Assembly: GCA_029891385.1 (NCBI GenBank)
Contig: CM057233.1
Span: 28,441,852-28,505,851, forward strand
Source: Erythroxylum novogranatense
Taxonomy: Eukaryota; Streptophyta; Magnoliopsida; Malpighiales; Erythroxylaceae
DNA: 64,000 nucleotides
Reading direction: 5' to 3'
Below, one piece after another: positions 12,201 to 23,059 of this stretch. Made by a program: the position numbers and the translations under genes. The notes under the pieces were generated by a model that did no database searches, had not been told where the DNA came from, and saw nothing but the letters and a program-made list of their open reading frames with translations. Numbering within the stretch: position 1 is the stretch's first letter; every line of letters begins with the position of its first letter.

Positions 12201-12314
12201 TAACTCATTTAATGTCATATGCTAATTCATGCTAACTTTACTAAATACTATATTAATTCACCCCATTAATCTATTCATGCTTGATTTGTCATAAAAAAAT
12301 TTCTGGGGGTAACA
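9254..12314 (-). repeat. 3' LTR of the Tekay-like element (left, longer copy)
   Basis: This 3061-bp LTR matches 17195-20103 closely. It is about 150 bp longer because it keeps a segment at roughly 9450-9600 that is missing from the right copy. It contains the palindrome cluster at 9850-9992. Pyrimidine-rich open frames near 11.66-12.06 kb are low-complexity and are not genes. Confidence 0.93.
9850..9992. repeat. ATAACTCGAGTTAT palindrome cluster in left Tekay-like LTR
   Basis: About seven copies of AACTCGAGTTATG or one-base variants (AACTCGACTTATG, GGTCGAGTTATG) sit within about 140 bp. The core ATAACTCGAGTTAT is a perfect 14-bp palindrome. The cluster is retained in the other LTR at 17645-17785. 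Its density in the LTR suggests a regulatory or structural role for the element, but no specific factor is known to me. Confidence 0.75.
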
Positions 12315-12330
12315 TTTCTCCCCCCCTTAA
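12315..12330 (-). promoter_or_regulatory. polypurine tract of the Tekay-like element
   Basis: The minus strand reads TTAAGGGGGGGAGAAA directly before the LTR TG. This is the plus-strand primer of the chromovirus. It follows the conserved pol terminus whose codons read NFEDEIS. Confidence 0.85.
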
Positions 12331-13394
12331 GAAATTTCGTCCTCGAAATTCTTACAGTTCCTTTGAAGAGGTGTGGTAGTCTTGCTCTGCATTGCATCCG
12401 GAGGCTCCCACGTCGCCTCTTCAACTGCATGATTTCTCCATAGGACTTTGACTAGCTTGATTGTCTTGTTCCTGAGGATCTTATCCTTGCTATCCAGAAT
12501 TGCCATAGGCACCTCTTCATAGCTCAAATAATCACTCAGCTGAACTTCTGAGGTCTGAATGATGTGAGAAGGATCTGATCTGTACCTCCTCAGTATGGAA
12601 ACATGGAATACATCATGAATCTGCGACAATTCTGGAGGCAATGCCAATCTGTAGGCCAACGGCCCAATCCTCTCCAATACTTCATACGGACCCACATAGC
12701 GAGGACTTAACTTCCCCTTCTTACCAAATCTCATAACTCCCTTCCATGGAGACGTCTTGAGGAACACTTTGTCACCCACTGCATATTCCATTTCTTTTCT
12801 GTTAGCATCGGCATAGCTCTTCATTCTATCTGGTCGCCTTAAGCATTGTTTGATTACATCCACTTTCTCAACTGTCATCTGGACCAACTCTGGCCCCACT
12901 AGCTTCCTCTCACCTTCTTCATCCCAACATATCGGAGTCCTGCATCTTCTACCATAAAGGGCTTCATAAGGAGCCATCTGTATGCTCGAATGGTACGAAT
13001 TGTTATAAGCAAATTCGACCAACGGCAAATGATCATCCCATGCTCCTCTGAAATCCATGACACATGCTCTAAGCATTCCCTCTAGAGTCTGGATTGTCCT
13101 CTCGGACCGACCATCCGTCGAGGATGAAGCAGATCTTGAAATTCAAATTTAGTTCTAATGCTTCTGCTGAACTTCCCAAAATCTCGATGTGAATCGAGGA
13201 TCCCTGTCGGATACTATGGAATCCGGAACTCCATGCAACCTTACCACTTCATCAATATACTTCCTGGCTAAGACTTGCAATGAATCTGTTTGCTTGATTG
13301 CCAGAAAATGGGCTGACTTGGTCAACCGATCAACAATAACCCAAATGACATCATGCTTCTTGCTAGTTCTGGGCAAACCCATCAGAAAATTCAT
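12327..13394 (-). pseudogene. Tekay-like integrase core and chromodomain
   Basis: Two frames make up this part of pol. The upstream one (13155-13394) holds the integrase core start, with [14 protein letters not shown] and [14 protein letters not shown], giving the first two catalytic Asp. The downstream one (12327-13076) has LPLVEFAYNNSYHSSI and APYEALYGRRCRTPICW, then LSPRYVGPYEVLERIGPLAY and HDVFHVSILRRY. It finishes with the chromodomain LVKVLWRNHAVEEATWEPP. The gap between them is shifted or interrupted, so the catalytic Glu region is not in one frame. Function would have been integration of the cDNA, with the chromodomain guiding site choice. Confidence 0.9.
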
Positions 13395-13406
13395 CGTGAT
13401 CCTTTG

Positions 13407-13694
13407 TCACTTCCATTCAGGAATGGACAATGACCTTAGCATGCCTGAAGGTGCCTGGTGTTCAGCCTTGACTTGCTGACACACTAGACATCTACTCACA
13501 TATTCAGCTACGTCCCTCTTCATGCCTTTCCACCAGAAATGTTCCTTCAAATCTCTGTACATTCTGGTGCTGCCTGGGCGTATGGAATAAGGCGCATTGT
13601 GTGCCTCATCCATGATCTCATCCTTAACGACCTTATCATTCGGAATACATAACTTGTTTCCGACTACCATTAGCCCATCATCCCTTACTTGCAC
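13407..13694 (-). pseudogene. Tekay-like integrase HHCC zinc region
   Basis: The frame includes HNAPYSIRPGSTRMYRDLKE, HFWWKGMKRDVAEYVSRC and LVCQQVKAEHQ, the usual HHCC zinc-binding N-terminus of gypsy integrases. A stop and a shift separate it from the core on one side and from RNase H on the other. Confidence 0.88.
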
Positions 13695-13739
13695 TTCTGA
13701 CTGCTTACCATGTTGAATTTCATCTCGCAGCTTACTTAA

Positions 13740-14329
13740 TTATGTATCCTGCTCCTGCAACTCCTTGACCTTTTCCCTAAGGATAGGTCTCACCCTGAAT
13801 TGAGCAAAAACACCATCTAATTCATCCTGCTTTAAACTGATCTTCAACTTGGCCATCTGTTCCAACAGAGGCAAGTAAACTGATTGCACATAAGATATGG
13901 ATGACTTCCTGCTCAAAGCATCTGCCACTACATTCGCCTTACCTGGATGATACTCTATCATCAGGTCATAGTCCTTGAGCAACTCCAACCATCGTCTCTG
14001 CCTTAAATTCAACTCTTTCGACTCATAATGTACTTAAGACCTGTTGTGGTCCGTGAAAATCTGATGCGAACCCCATATAGATAGTGTCTCCAAATCTTTA
14101 AGACAAAATTACGCGCCAATTCCGGATCATGAGTCGGATAATTCAACTCATATGGCTTCAAGCTGCCAGTGAAGCATAGGCTATTACCTGTCATCTGCAA
14201 GACACATCCTAGACCCTTCCTCGAAGCATCATTGTGACAAGTATACCCCGGTCTCCATTGGGCAAAACCAATCTTGGAGCACTTGTCAACTGTTCTTGAG
14301 CTCCTCAAAGCTCTTACGGCATTCCTCAC
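13740..14329 (-). pseudogene. Tekay-like RNase H domain
   Basis: Two overlapping minus-strand frames hold the RNase H remnants. The upstream one has NDASRKGLGCVLQMTGN, with the first catalytic Asp, and YPTHDPELA. After a shift the next has [20 protein letters not shown] and [13 protein letters not shown], the standard RNase H C-terminus. Around the shift near 14010-14060 the frame is scrambled. Confidence 0.88.
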
Positions 14330-14618
14330 TCTATATGAGCTGCCGATTCTTTCTTAATGACTTAGTCATAGGGCGCTATCATTGAGAATCCTTCCACGAA
14401 TCTCTATAATAACCTCGCCAAACCTAGGAAGCTTCTTACCTCTTTCCTTTGTCTTGGGCTCTTGCCAATTCACATCGCTTCTAGTTTTCTCGGATCAACA
14501 TGGATCCCTTTATGGAAATCACATGTCGAGGAAAACTACTTCATGCAGCCAAAATTCACACTTCTGAATTTGGCATCTGACTCTGCTCTCTCAATCTCTG
14601 CAATACTATCTTGAGATG

Positions 14619-15707
14619 TCATTCATGCTCTCCTTCATCCTGAGAATAGACCAGAATGTCATCAATGAACACAATGACAAACTGATCTAAGAATTCATTA
14701 AACACCCTATTCATCAGATCCATGAAGGCAGCTGGAGCATTGGTCAATCCGAAGGGCATGACCCTGAATTCATAATGCCCGTAACGGATCTTGAAAGCTG
14801 TCTTGCTTACATCAGACTCCCTGATTCGAAGTTGATGATAACCTGATCTTAGGTCAATCTTCGAAAAGACCCTTGCTCCCTGCAGCTGATCAAATAAATC
14901 TTCTATCCTCGGCAGAGGATACTTGTTCTGAATCGTCATCTTGTTAAGCTTCCTGTAGTCTATACACATCCTCCATGTTCCATCCTTCTTCCTAACAAAC
15001 AAGACCGGAGCTCCCCAAGGTGAAGAACTTGGCCTGATGAACTGCTTCTCCAACAATTCCTGCAATTGCTCCTTGAGTTCTCTCAACTCAACTGGAGCCA
15101 TTCTGTAGGGTGGTATGGAGATTGGCGCGGTTCCGAGAATCAAGTCAATTTCGAACTCAATTTCTCTCACCGGCGGCAACCCTGGTAATTCTTCTGGAAA
15201 TACATCGGGAAACTCCCTCACAACCCGAAAATCTTCTAATCTGCACACATTCACTTCTGGATCCACTACATGCGCCAAGAAGGCCTCACACCCTTGGCTC
15301 ATCATATTGTCAGCTAACATAGCCGAAATGATCCTCGGCACTGGCAGTTTCCTGTCCCCCTTGAAAACTATCTTCTGATTATCTCCCAAATCAAATTCTA
15401 CTTCCTTCAAACTACAATCTAGCTTCGCCTTGTATTTCTCCATAACATCCATCCCCAAAATGACATCCAACCCTTGAAGGTCCAGAGGTAGTAAGTCTAC
15501 TACCAGTCTAGCACCGTCTATGTTAAGCTCACAGTTCTTGTAGATCAAACTAACCACCACCTTACTCCCTAAAGGAGTACTAACAACCAGAAAATTGTCC
15601 ATAATCTCAGGACATACAGCATGCATATTCATACTTGCAGATACAAAGGAATGGGTGGAGCCAGTATCAATCAACACATAAACTGGTAAATCAAATAGCA
15701 TAGCCAT
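14619..15707 (-). pseudogene. Tekay-like protease and reverse transcriptase
   Basis: This is the longest open pol segment of the inner element, 362 codons. Protease shows [19 protein letters not shown] with the active-site DTG. RT follows with [66 protein letters not shown] and [14 protein letters not shown], and the catalytic FIDDILVYS intact. It stops shortly after the palm; the RT thumb and connection (14330-14618) are out of frame. Confidence 0.92.
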
Positions 15708-15746
15708 ACAATCACTACTTTTGAGGCATTGCGGCTTCTTCCCTGG

Positions 15747-16382
15747 TCATGGCAAAGACCCGAGCTGGTGCCTGACCTTGTCCTCTAGGTCTCCCTGCCG
15801 GATATGCCTTCCTTCCAGTTCCTGAACTGCCCACATCATGTACTGGCCGAGATGCCACTCTTTCTGCTCTTCTTGGGGCTGAGGATCGAGACCCTTCCCT
15901 TTGTTGCTGGGACAATCCTTGATTTTGTGCCCCCTTTGGCCACAACCAAAACATGCTCCTATCTTCAGCAGACATTCCTCTTTGTGAAATCTCCCACAGT
16001 GATCACATTGGGAATTCCCTCTACCTGTCCATCCCGGGCTTGCTACACTTGAAGCTTGCCCTGACATAGCCCTAGGCTGCTTGCTCTGAGTGGGACCACT
16101 GCTGCCCACCTCACTCTGAGTATAATGAGTTCTAGTGCTCCTTGCAGGCGCTGGAGCACTCATGCCCTTCTTGGAGAACTGTTCCCTGTTCTTTCTCTTC
16201 TTAGTCACTTCAGCCCTGATGTTCTCTAACTTCTCTGCTTGAAGAGCAGCATCAACCAGCTGCTGGTAATCACAAAAGTTGTGAATTACCACCTTTTCCC
16301 TGATCCCTAGGTGCAATCCACCCTCAAACTTTCGGCATTTGTCTGCTTCAGTCGCCACGATATTGGCTGCATATCGCGACAA
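15747..16382 (-). pseudogene. Tekay-like Gag C-terminal half with zinc knuckle
   Basis: The frame reads through RKFEGGLHLGIREKV and DAALQAEKLENI, then a basic linker. The knuckle is CDHCGRFH followed by the CCHC box CFGCGQRGHKIKDC. After the knuckle the frame is wrong, and the expected continuation ([18 protein letters not shown]) appears in an overlapping frame at 15715-15975. That indicates one frameshift near 15.9 kb. The product would coat the RNA genome. Confidence 0.88.
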
Positions 16383-16981
16383 CTGAGTGAACTTCAGCTC
16401 ATATTACGCCACACTCGGTTCCTCAGGTGAGATTCAAAATTCCTGGCCTTCTCCCGCATGTAGACCATTGAAATATTTCCTCCGGAAGGCCTCTAAGAAC
16501 TCCCTTCATGTCGATCTGGGAGGTATTTCGATCAGAGGCCTCGACTCCCCCGGTGCGGTGCATCCCTGCGATGGTCGATTGCATAATCGAGCTTCTCATC
16601 ATCGTAACACTTCATCGATTGGGACCTCTCGGTCCTCTTCAACCATCTTGGCTTCCTCGGGATTAGTAGTCCCTTTGAAGTCAAGCGCCCATACTTCCGA
16701 GCTTATCATCTTGGGCTCCTCTCTCTCTGGGGTGACACTTGAGCCTGTCTTCCTTGACCCATGGCATAGATGAAAGCCTGAGCAAATGCTTGGAAGAACT
16801 GGGGATCCATAGGGTTCACTTGAGGAGGAGGCGGTGAAGGCGCCTCATGTTGCACACTTGGTGCATCAGAGTCAAAGACAGGGAAGGTCCCTGCATCCTG
16901 CGGAACATACGACTCATCCGTACTTCCGTGCTGAGAGCTGGGTCAAGATTGAGCTCCTCGAGTTCTCTTTCGAGGCGGCAT
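16383..16981 (-). pseudogene. degenerate Tekay-like Gag N-terminus
   Basis: An ATG at 16981 on the minus strand starts MPPRKRTRGAQS, a typical start for this Gag type. The frame then hits a TGA after 12 codons, and further stops and shifts follow to 16383. The strand still contains recognisable pieces (a proline-rich stretch, then MDPQFFQAFAQAFIYA). Confidence 0.75.
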
Positions 16982-17178
16982 TACTCCTTCAGTTTAAAAA
17001 TCAGTGAAAATCTTTAGTTCACATAAAACATGTTCAATTCACTCATTTGAAAACAATGTTGCATGTTATGCATTTAAAACAATGCACATAATTCATATAA
17101 TTCATGTAGGGAAATGCATGATGACTTGACCCTTAGACAATCCCACTAAGGTTCCTAGAAAACCCTAAACCTGGTTTC

Positions 17179-17190
17179 GCTCTGATACCA
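17179..17190 (-). promoter_or_regulatory. tRNA-iMet primer binding site of the Tekay-like element
   Basis: The minus strand reads TGGTATCAGAGC four bases after the LTR end. This complements the 3' end of plant initiator tRNA-Met, the usual minus-strand primer for chromoviruses. Confidence 0.92.
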
Positions 17191-17194
17191 CAGA

Positions 17195-20103
17195 TGTTGG
17201 ACCCCGTTTCCAAAGCCCAACTGATGTTGGATCCCGTTACCGGAATCCAACTGTTGAACCGTAAATTTTGAAACTTAATCATCTTGCCTTGTAGGGTTTA
17301 TTTCATTTAACCCTAATTTCAAATTTATTTCTCTTGTAAGTCATAGCCTTATGACTCTTGCTTAATTTAAGACAAGAATCGCTTCAATCGGGGTTTTATA
17401 AATCCAATGGTTCAAACCTCACCTCAATTGAAGGCCGGATGAGGGAATTATGCCCAAGAGAGTAGACCATGCTCACTTCTAAAAACCAAATGAAACTCTT
17501 TTGGCGGGATTCTCATAACTTTTAATCTAGGTGTCGGATTGTGTTCATTCTTTCACCATTGGAAAGTAGACATCTAGATCTACAACTCTCATTAAGACTA
17601 AAAAATGAGATTCTGCCTCTAACTATGCCCAAAACACTTGACTAACAACTCGAGTTATGCTGGATGATAACTCATAACTCGAGTTATGCCGACAACTCGA
17701 CTTATCGAGACAAATAACTTGACTTATGCTTCACAGGTCGAGTTATGGAGACAAATAACTCGAGTTATGTCTATAACTAACTCATCACCAAACCTCTACA
17801 CGCTCTCTTGACCTAACCCAAACACCATGAACACTCCTAACCTTTTTAGACCTACCCATTTCTATACCGGATTCATTCATTTAATATTTTAACACCTCCT
17901 CTCATGTCAAACACCTAGTTTGACTTACAAAAAGAATTAAGTTCAATTTCAATGGTCCTGCACATTCACTCATGCAAAACTCATTAACCATCATTCAAAA
18001 CATTCTTACTCCTACATAAGATTCATCATTCTTACTTCTACATAAGATTCATCAATCACAACGCTATACACATCTTTACTTGAACTAAACATGTATTTCT
18101 ACCCACATGGAGTTTTAAAGCCATTCGACACAACTTTGAAAGCTACACTTGACATGATATTAATCTGTCTTGAGAAACCATGATAAAAATTCATTCATGC
18201 ATTTCATTCACATCAAAACAAATGTTTTACAATGCTTTAGTAGGCATTTCAAGCCTATTACAATTCAATCAAAATACATCTTGCCAAAATACATCTGTTT
18301 TCTCAAAATGCAACCTAAAGCATTGATTACTAGAAAGATCATTTCAAATACAAGACCAAAAGAAAATCTTGGAGTAAATGCCTTTAAGCTCGCTCCTCGG
18401 GATCCTGCTCATTTCCTGGAGAATTGAGGGGGGTGAGTTTTCGCTCCGTGGGTAACACATTTATATTTATATAACAAGCATGTCTATTTAGTTATTCATA
18501 CTTTTAGCAATCTTTCAATGAAATCATACTACATGCATCGTGCAATTTTCATCAATTCATAAACATAATTTCACACAATTCGAACATTCATAATTCTTGC
18601 ATTTTCATGTAATCACATATGAAACACATCAAATGGCTCGGTAAGTCCATATTCTTGGCAACCATATAGTCTCATTTAATGAGCTTATATGGGCAAATCT
18701 TGAGGAGTCCAAAATGTTGGATCATCCTATGCCACAATCGGGCAGCCGGGTGAAGGCTTTTCATGGTCGACGTGCACGTGACAGTTCTTAGGACTATACC
18801 TTACCCACATAACATAACAATCATGTATCATACAATAAAATTGAACTGTTCTTGTCCAATTCAATGTTTTCTTGAAAATCTTCTCTTTCTTGCATATTTC
18901 ATATCGTACATTTCATGCATAAGTCATATTGTGCATTCATACTCATTTAAGCTATTTCATTCAATACTAATTCAACCATCATCAAATCATCAACATGTAT
19001 TATTTTCATTTACACATAACTCATGATTAATGTCATCTAACCACAACTAACACAAGCATTTCATACAACTTCCAAGTAGTTGAAACTCATTAATGTCATG
19101 CATTAATTTACATTTATAGCTTATATACATAAAGATAAATATGAAACTCACCTTGTATCCTTGCTTAAACTTGCCTAAGGAAGTTCCTCTTCTTGTTCTT
19201 CTCCTCTTTCTTGTCATTCTTTAACCATAACAAGAAAATAACCCCATATCAACATAGGGTTTCAAAATTGAAAAGACCAATAAACCTTAATCATGAAATT
19301 AACCCTAAAATCACTAAACCCACTTCATTTCTAAGCTTTTCAAACCATAACCCAAGCAAAACCTCAAACTAAGACTCATAACTTACCTTGAATCCTTAAC
19401 CAAACAAGTGGTCTCTTGTATCAAAATGTAACTTAGTTCTTCCTCTAGGCTTTTCTTCTTGAACTTTCTTCAAAAACCTCTTGAATCTCTTGGAAAATCA
19501 AAACCCTAGCCAAGCTTCTTCTCTCTCTTCTTTTCTCCTCCACCAGAAACCTCTCCTTCTCCCTCTCAATTTTCAGTATTCCTCCTTCTTTTCCTACTAA
19601 CTCATTTAATTCTCTTCCTTTTATACTCCTACTTACTAACATTACTTAAGCCCATTAACCTAAGCCCATCTCATTCCTCTTCTTTCCTTCTTCCTTCTTA
19701 TTTTCCTCTTCTTTTATACTTCCTTCTTGAGCCCAAGGCCCAAGTCCACTTCATTTAATTCCTTTTCTTCTTTTACACTACTTACAACTTAAGCCCATTT
19801 CATTTCTCTTCTCTTTTCATTTCATTTGGACCCAAAGCCCAATTAACACATTAAATTACCTCTAATTCATTTAAACCAACTAACACATTTAATACTTGCT
19901 ATCTAACTCATTTAATCACATTTATTTATTACCTAACTCATTTAATTCATGCCAACTAATACATTTACTAACATTAATTCTTAACACCTAACTCATTTAA
20001 TGTCATATGCTAATTCATGCTAACTTTACTAAATACTATATTAATTCACCCCATTAATCTAATCATGCTTGATTTGTCATAAAAAAAATTTCTGGGGGTA
20101 ACA
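17195..20103 (-). repeat. 5' LTR of the Tekay-like element (right)
   Basis: This 2909-bp copy of the LTR starts TGTTGGACCCC and ends GGGGGTAACA. It lacks about 150 bp present in the left copy, with the deletion joint at GGTTTTATAAATCC near 17393-17406. The palindrome cluster lies at 17645-17785. Confidence 0.93.
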
Positions 20104-20108
20104 GAAGA

Positions 20109-20635
20109 AGACGTTGTTCACCGGCTAGAGTTGGGTCGAGATTCAATTGCTTTGTGGCCCAAAATGCTTTATGTTCCAACTCTACCGGGAGATGGCAAGC
20201 CTTTCCGAATATTAATTGATAAGGCGAACACCCTATTGGAGTTTTGTATGCCGTTCGGAAAGCCCATAAGCTATCATCTAGCTTAATTGACCATGTCTTT
20301 GGTGAGGCATCAACAGTTTTCTCGAGAATTTGCTTTAATTGCCTATTTGAAACCTCGGCTTGGCCATTTGCTTGTGGATGACAAGCGAGTGCCACCTTGT
20401 GTCGGACTCCGTACTTGGCAACGAGATTGGCAAATTGTTTGTTGCAAAAGTGTGTCCCTCGATCACTGATGATGGCTCTCGGAGTTCCGAACCTTGTGAA
20501 AATGTTTTTCTTGAGAAATCTTGTAACAACACCTGCATCATTATTCGGAGAAGCAATTGCTTCTACCCACTTTGAAACATAGTCAACTGCCACAAGAATA
20601 TAAATATTTCTATTTGAAGCTGGAAAAGGACCCAT
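20109..20635 (-). pseudogene. Athila-like integrase core, split by the nested element
   Basis: The minus-strand frame begins [20 protein letters not shown] and contains [33 protein letters not shown] and [18 protein letters not shown]. It therefore includes two catalytic Asp and the Glu of the DDE core. It runs through [20 protein letters not shown] and [11 protein letters not shown], then into LTR sequence of the inserted element. Codons beyond 20103 belong to the insertion. Its other half is at 8909-9253. Confidence 0.92.
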
Positions 20636-20644
20636 AAAATCAAT

Positions 20645-20920
20645 TCACCATACATCAAATAATTCAACCTCAAGAACATTAGTCAAAGGTAACTCATCTT
20701 TCTTAGTGATCTTGCCGACTCGTTGGCATGCATCACAACTTCTTACATAGTTATGAGCATCCGCAAAAAGTGTTGGCCAAAAGAATCCGGATTGGAGGAT
20801 TTTGGCTGCTGTCCGCTCACCGTTGAAGTGACCACCGTATGGAGAAGAATGACAATGATAAATAATGTTTTGATGTTCCTCGAAAGGAACGCATCTTCTC
20901 AATACGTTATCCTTACCCAA
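20645..20920 (-). pseudogene. Athila-like integrase zinc-binding region
   Basis: The minus-strand frame contains LRRCVPFEEHQNIIYHCHSS, YGGHFNGERTAAKILQSGFF and YVRSCDACQRVG, i.e. the HHCC module ahead of the core. A stop and shift lie between this and the core at 20635-20645. Confidence 0.9.
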
Positions 20921-21503
20921 CTTGTAGAGATATGGTTCGTCCCAAAAATATGCTCTAACATCGATGCATGAATTTTTCTTTTGTTGATATGTAAAATCGG
21001 AGGTAATTGTTTACATACCAAATAATTAATGAAATCAGCATACCAAGGATTTGTTTGTCATTCACCATGAAGAGTCTTTCATCGGGAAAAGACTCGTTAA
21101 TTTGCACGACTTTTGGTGAAGAGCTTTGGCGTTCTCCATTACGGATAAGTGATCGATCACTTGATTCTCGGTTCCTTCCTATCCACTATCTCTAGGTCGA
21201 ACTCTTGGAGGAGTAAGACCCATCGAATAAGTCTCGGTTTAGCATCCTTCTTTTCAATCAAGTATTTGATGGCTGAATGATCTGTAAAAACTTTCACTTT
21301 CGTGCCAACAAGGTAAGATCGAAATTTCTCAAATGCATAAACAACACTAATAACTCTTTTTCGGTTGTGGTATAATTCAATTGAGCATCATTAAGAGTTT
21401 TACTAGCATAATAGATAGAGTGAAAAATCTTGTTGTCCGTTGTCCTAAAACGGCACCCACCCGATAATAAACAGATCGCATATAAGCTCGAAAGGCGACT
21501 CAA
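20921..21503 (-). pseudogene. degenerate Athila-like RNase H
   Basis: Only part of the domain is readable. The minus-strand frame at 21294-21503 gives [20 protein letters not shown] and [10 protein letters not shown], the usual block after the first RNase H Asp. The rest down to the zinc region is interrupted by stops and shifts. The frame overlaps the RT frame end at 21445-21503. Confidence 0.8.
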
Positions 21504-22563
21504 TCAGTGCAACAATAATTGGTGAAGACACCAACTTCTCCTTTAGTACTTGAAAAGCAAGCATGCAATTTTCATCAAACTTAAATGGGACATCCTTTTC
21601 AAGCAAATTGCACAAGGGTTTCGAGATTTTAGAAAAATCCTTTATGAAACGTCTATAAAACCCGGCATGTCCGAGGAAGCTTCGGATTCCCTTGACTGAG
21701 GTAGGTGGTGGTAGCTTCTCAATTGTCTCGATTTTTGCTCGGTCGACCTCCAGCCCTTTACTAGAAACCTTGTGTCTAAGAACAATACCTTCTTGTACCA
21801 TGAAATGACATTTCTCCCAATTGAGCACAAGGTTGGTCTCTTCACATCTTTCTAGAACTTTGGTTAAATTTTCTAAGCACATATCGAATGAATCTCCATG
21901 GACTGAAAAATTATCCATAAACACTTCTAACCCGTTCTCAATCATGTCTGAAAAGATGGCCATCATACATCTTTGAAATGTGGCTGGTGCGTTACATAGT
22001 CCAAATGGCATTCGTCGGAAAGCGAAAGTGCCATAAGGGCATGTAAATGTAGTTTTCTCTTGATCTTCCACCGCAATTGGGACTTGATTATAACCTGCAT
22101 AGCCATCCAAAAAGCAATAATATACCTTACCAGCCAATCGATCAAGCATTTGATCAATGAAGGGTAGTGGAAAGTGATCTTTCTTTGTTGCTTTGTTCAG
22201 CTTTCGGTAGTCCATGCAAATCCTCCATCCGGTAATGGTTCTCGTTGGGATGAGTTCGTTCTTCTCATTTGTCACCACCGTCATTCCTCCCTTTTTGGGT
22301 ACACATTGCACCGGACTTACCCAAGAACTATCCGAGATAGGGTAAATAATACGAGCATCAAGCCACTTCATGATTTCCTTCTTCACCACTTCCTTCATGT
22401 TCGGGTTCAATCGCCTTTGTGGTTGCACACTAGCAGCGAACTCTTCTTCTAGTATGATCTTGTGTTGATGTAAAAGTGGGCTTATTCCTTTGATATCGGC
22501 TAAGGTCCAACCGATTGCTCTTTTGTGTCCTTTCAAAACACGAAGTAGCTTCTCTTCCTGCAC
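21504..22563 (-). pseudogene. Athila-like reverse transcriptase with altered active site
   Basis: The long minus-strand frame (start 22563) contains RAIGWTLADIKGISPLLHQH, SSWVSPVQCVPKKGGMTVV, GWRICMDYRKLNKATKKDHF and PFGLCNAPATFQRCM. It then reads VFMDNFSVHGD. The usual catalytic box is FMDDFSV, so the second Asp has become Asn, a single G-to-A type change. The frame runs on through the thumb and the GFYRRFIKDFSKISKPL block. Even without the other lesions this RT would be expected to be inactive. Confidence 0.93.
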
Positions 22564-23059
22564 ATTAGTTAGTTATGTGGAAACAATAACAGGAAGGGTG
22601 GAGTTCTCACCTAAGTAAGCATACTTCAAGTGATGAGGAAGTTGCTTAAGTTCTAACTCCGAGGTACTTCGATTGAAGGTTTTGCTACTTCATCCTTGGA
22701 ATTGTTCAATGGCTCTATAACTTTTCTAAATGGTCTTAGAGATGAACTGCGTCTAACAAGTTAATGTATTCGAGAATTTCTTTTCATCAAACTCATTAAG
22801 TGTTGTTAAAGCGGTTGTCAAAGGATCATCGATTCTGACATTCATAGTTGAGTCATTTAAAATCATACTGGTTGAAGAAATTGCATAACATTTTCATTTG
22901 GAAATTTCATTGAAGAAAAATGTTAAAGGTTACCTCTTCTCCATTTACTCTCATGGTAAGTTCTCCTTTTCAACATCGATGAGAACTCTACTGTGGCTAG
23001 GAACAGTCGTCCCAAAATGATAGGTACTCTGCATCTTCTTCAATGTCACGACTATAAAA
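22564..23059 (-). pseudogene. broken Athila-like protease-RT linker
   Basis: About 500 bp link the protease frame and the RT frame. No continuous frame is present. On the minus strand short coding-like pieces are interrupted by stops, so this is decayed pol sequence rather than a spacer. Confidence 0.6.

Larger units (their letters stand above)
9254..20103 (-). mobile_element. Tekay/Del-like chromovirus nested in Athila integrase
   Basis: This complete Ty3/gypsy element has LTRs at 9254-12314 and 17195-20103, ends TGTTGG...TAACA, and a perfect 5-bp target duplication GAAGA at 9249-9253 and 20104-20108. Read on the minus strand the order is primer site for initiator tRNA-Met, gag with a CCHC knuckle, protease, RT (FIDD), RNase H, HHCC zinc region, integrase core and chromodomain, then polypurine tract. 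The chromodomain (LVKVLWRNHAVEEATWE) places it among chromoviruses, and the overall pattern suggests the Tekay/Del lineage. Coding frames carry stops and frameshifts, so it is inactive. Confidence 0.93.

Noticed and set aside
13189..13479. Plus-strand frames opposite the integrase and RT
   Set aside because: Antisense shadows of recognised pol domains; no motif of their own.
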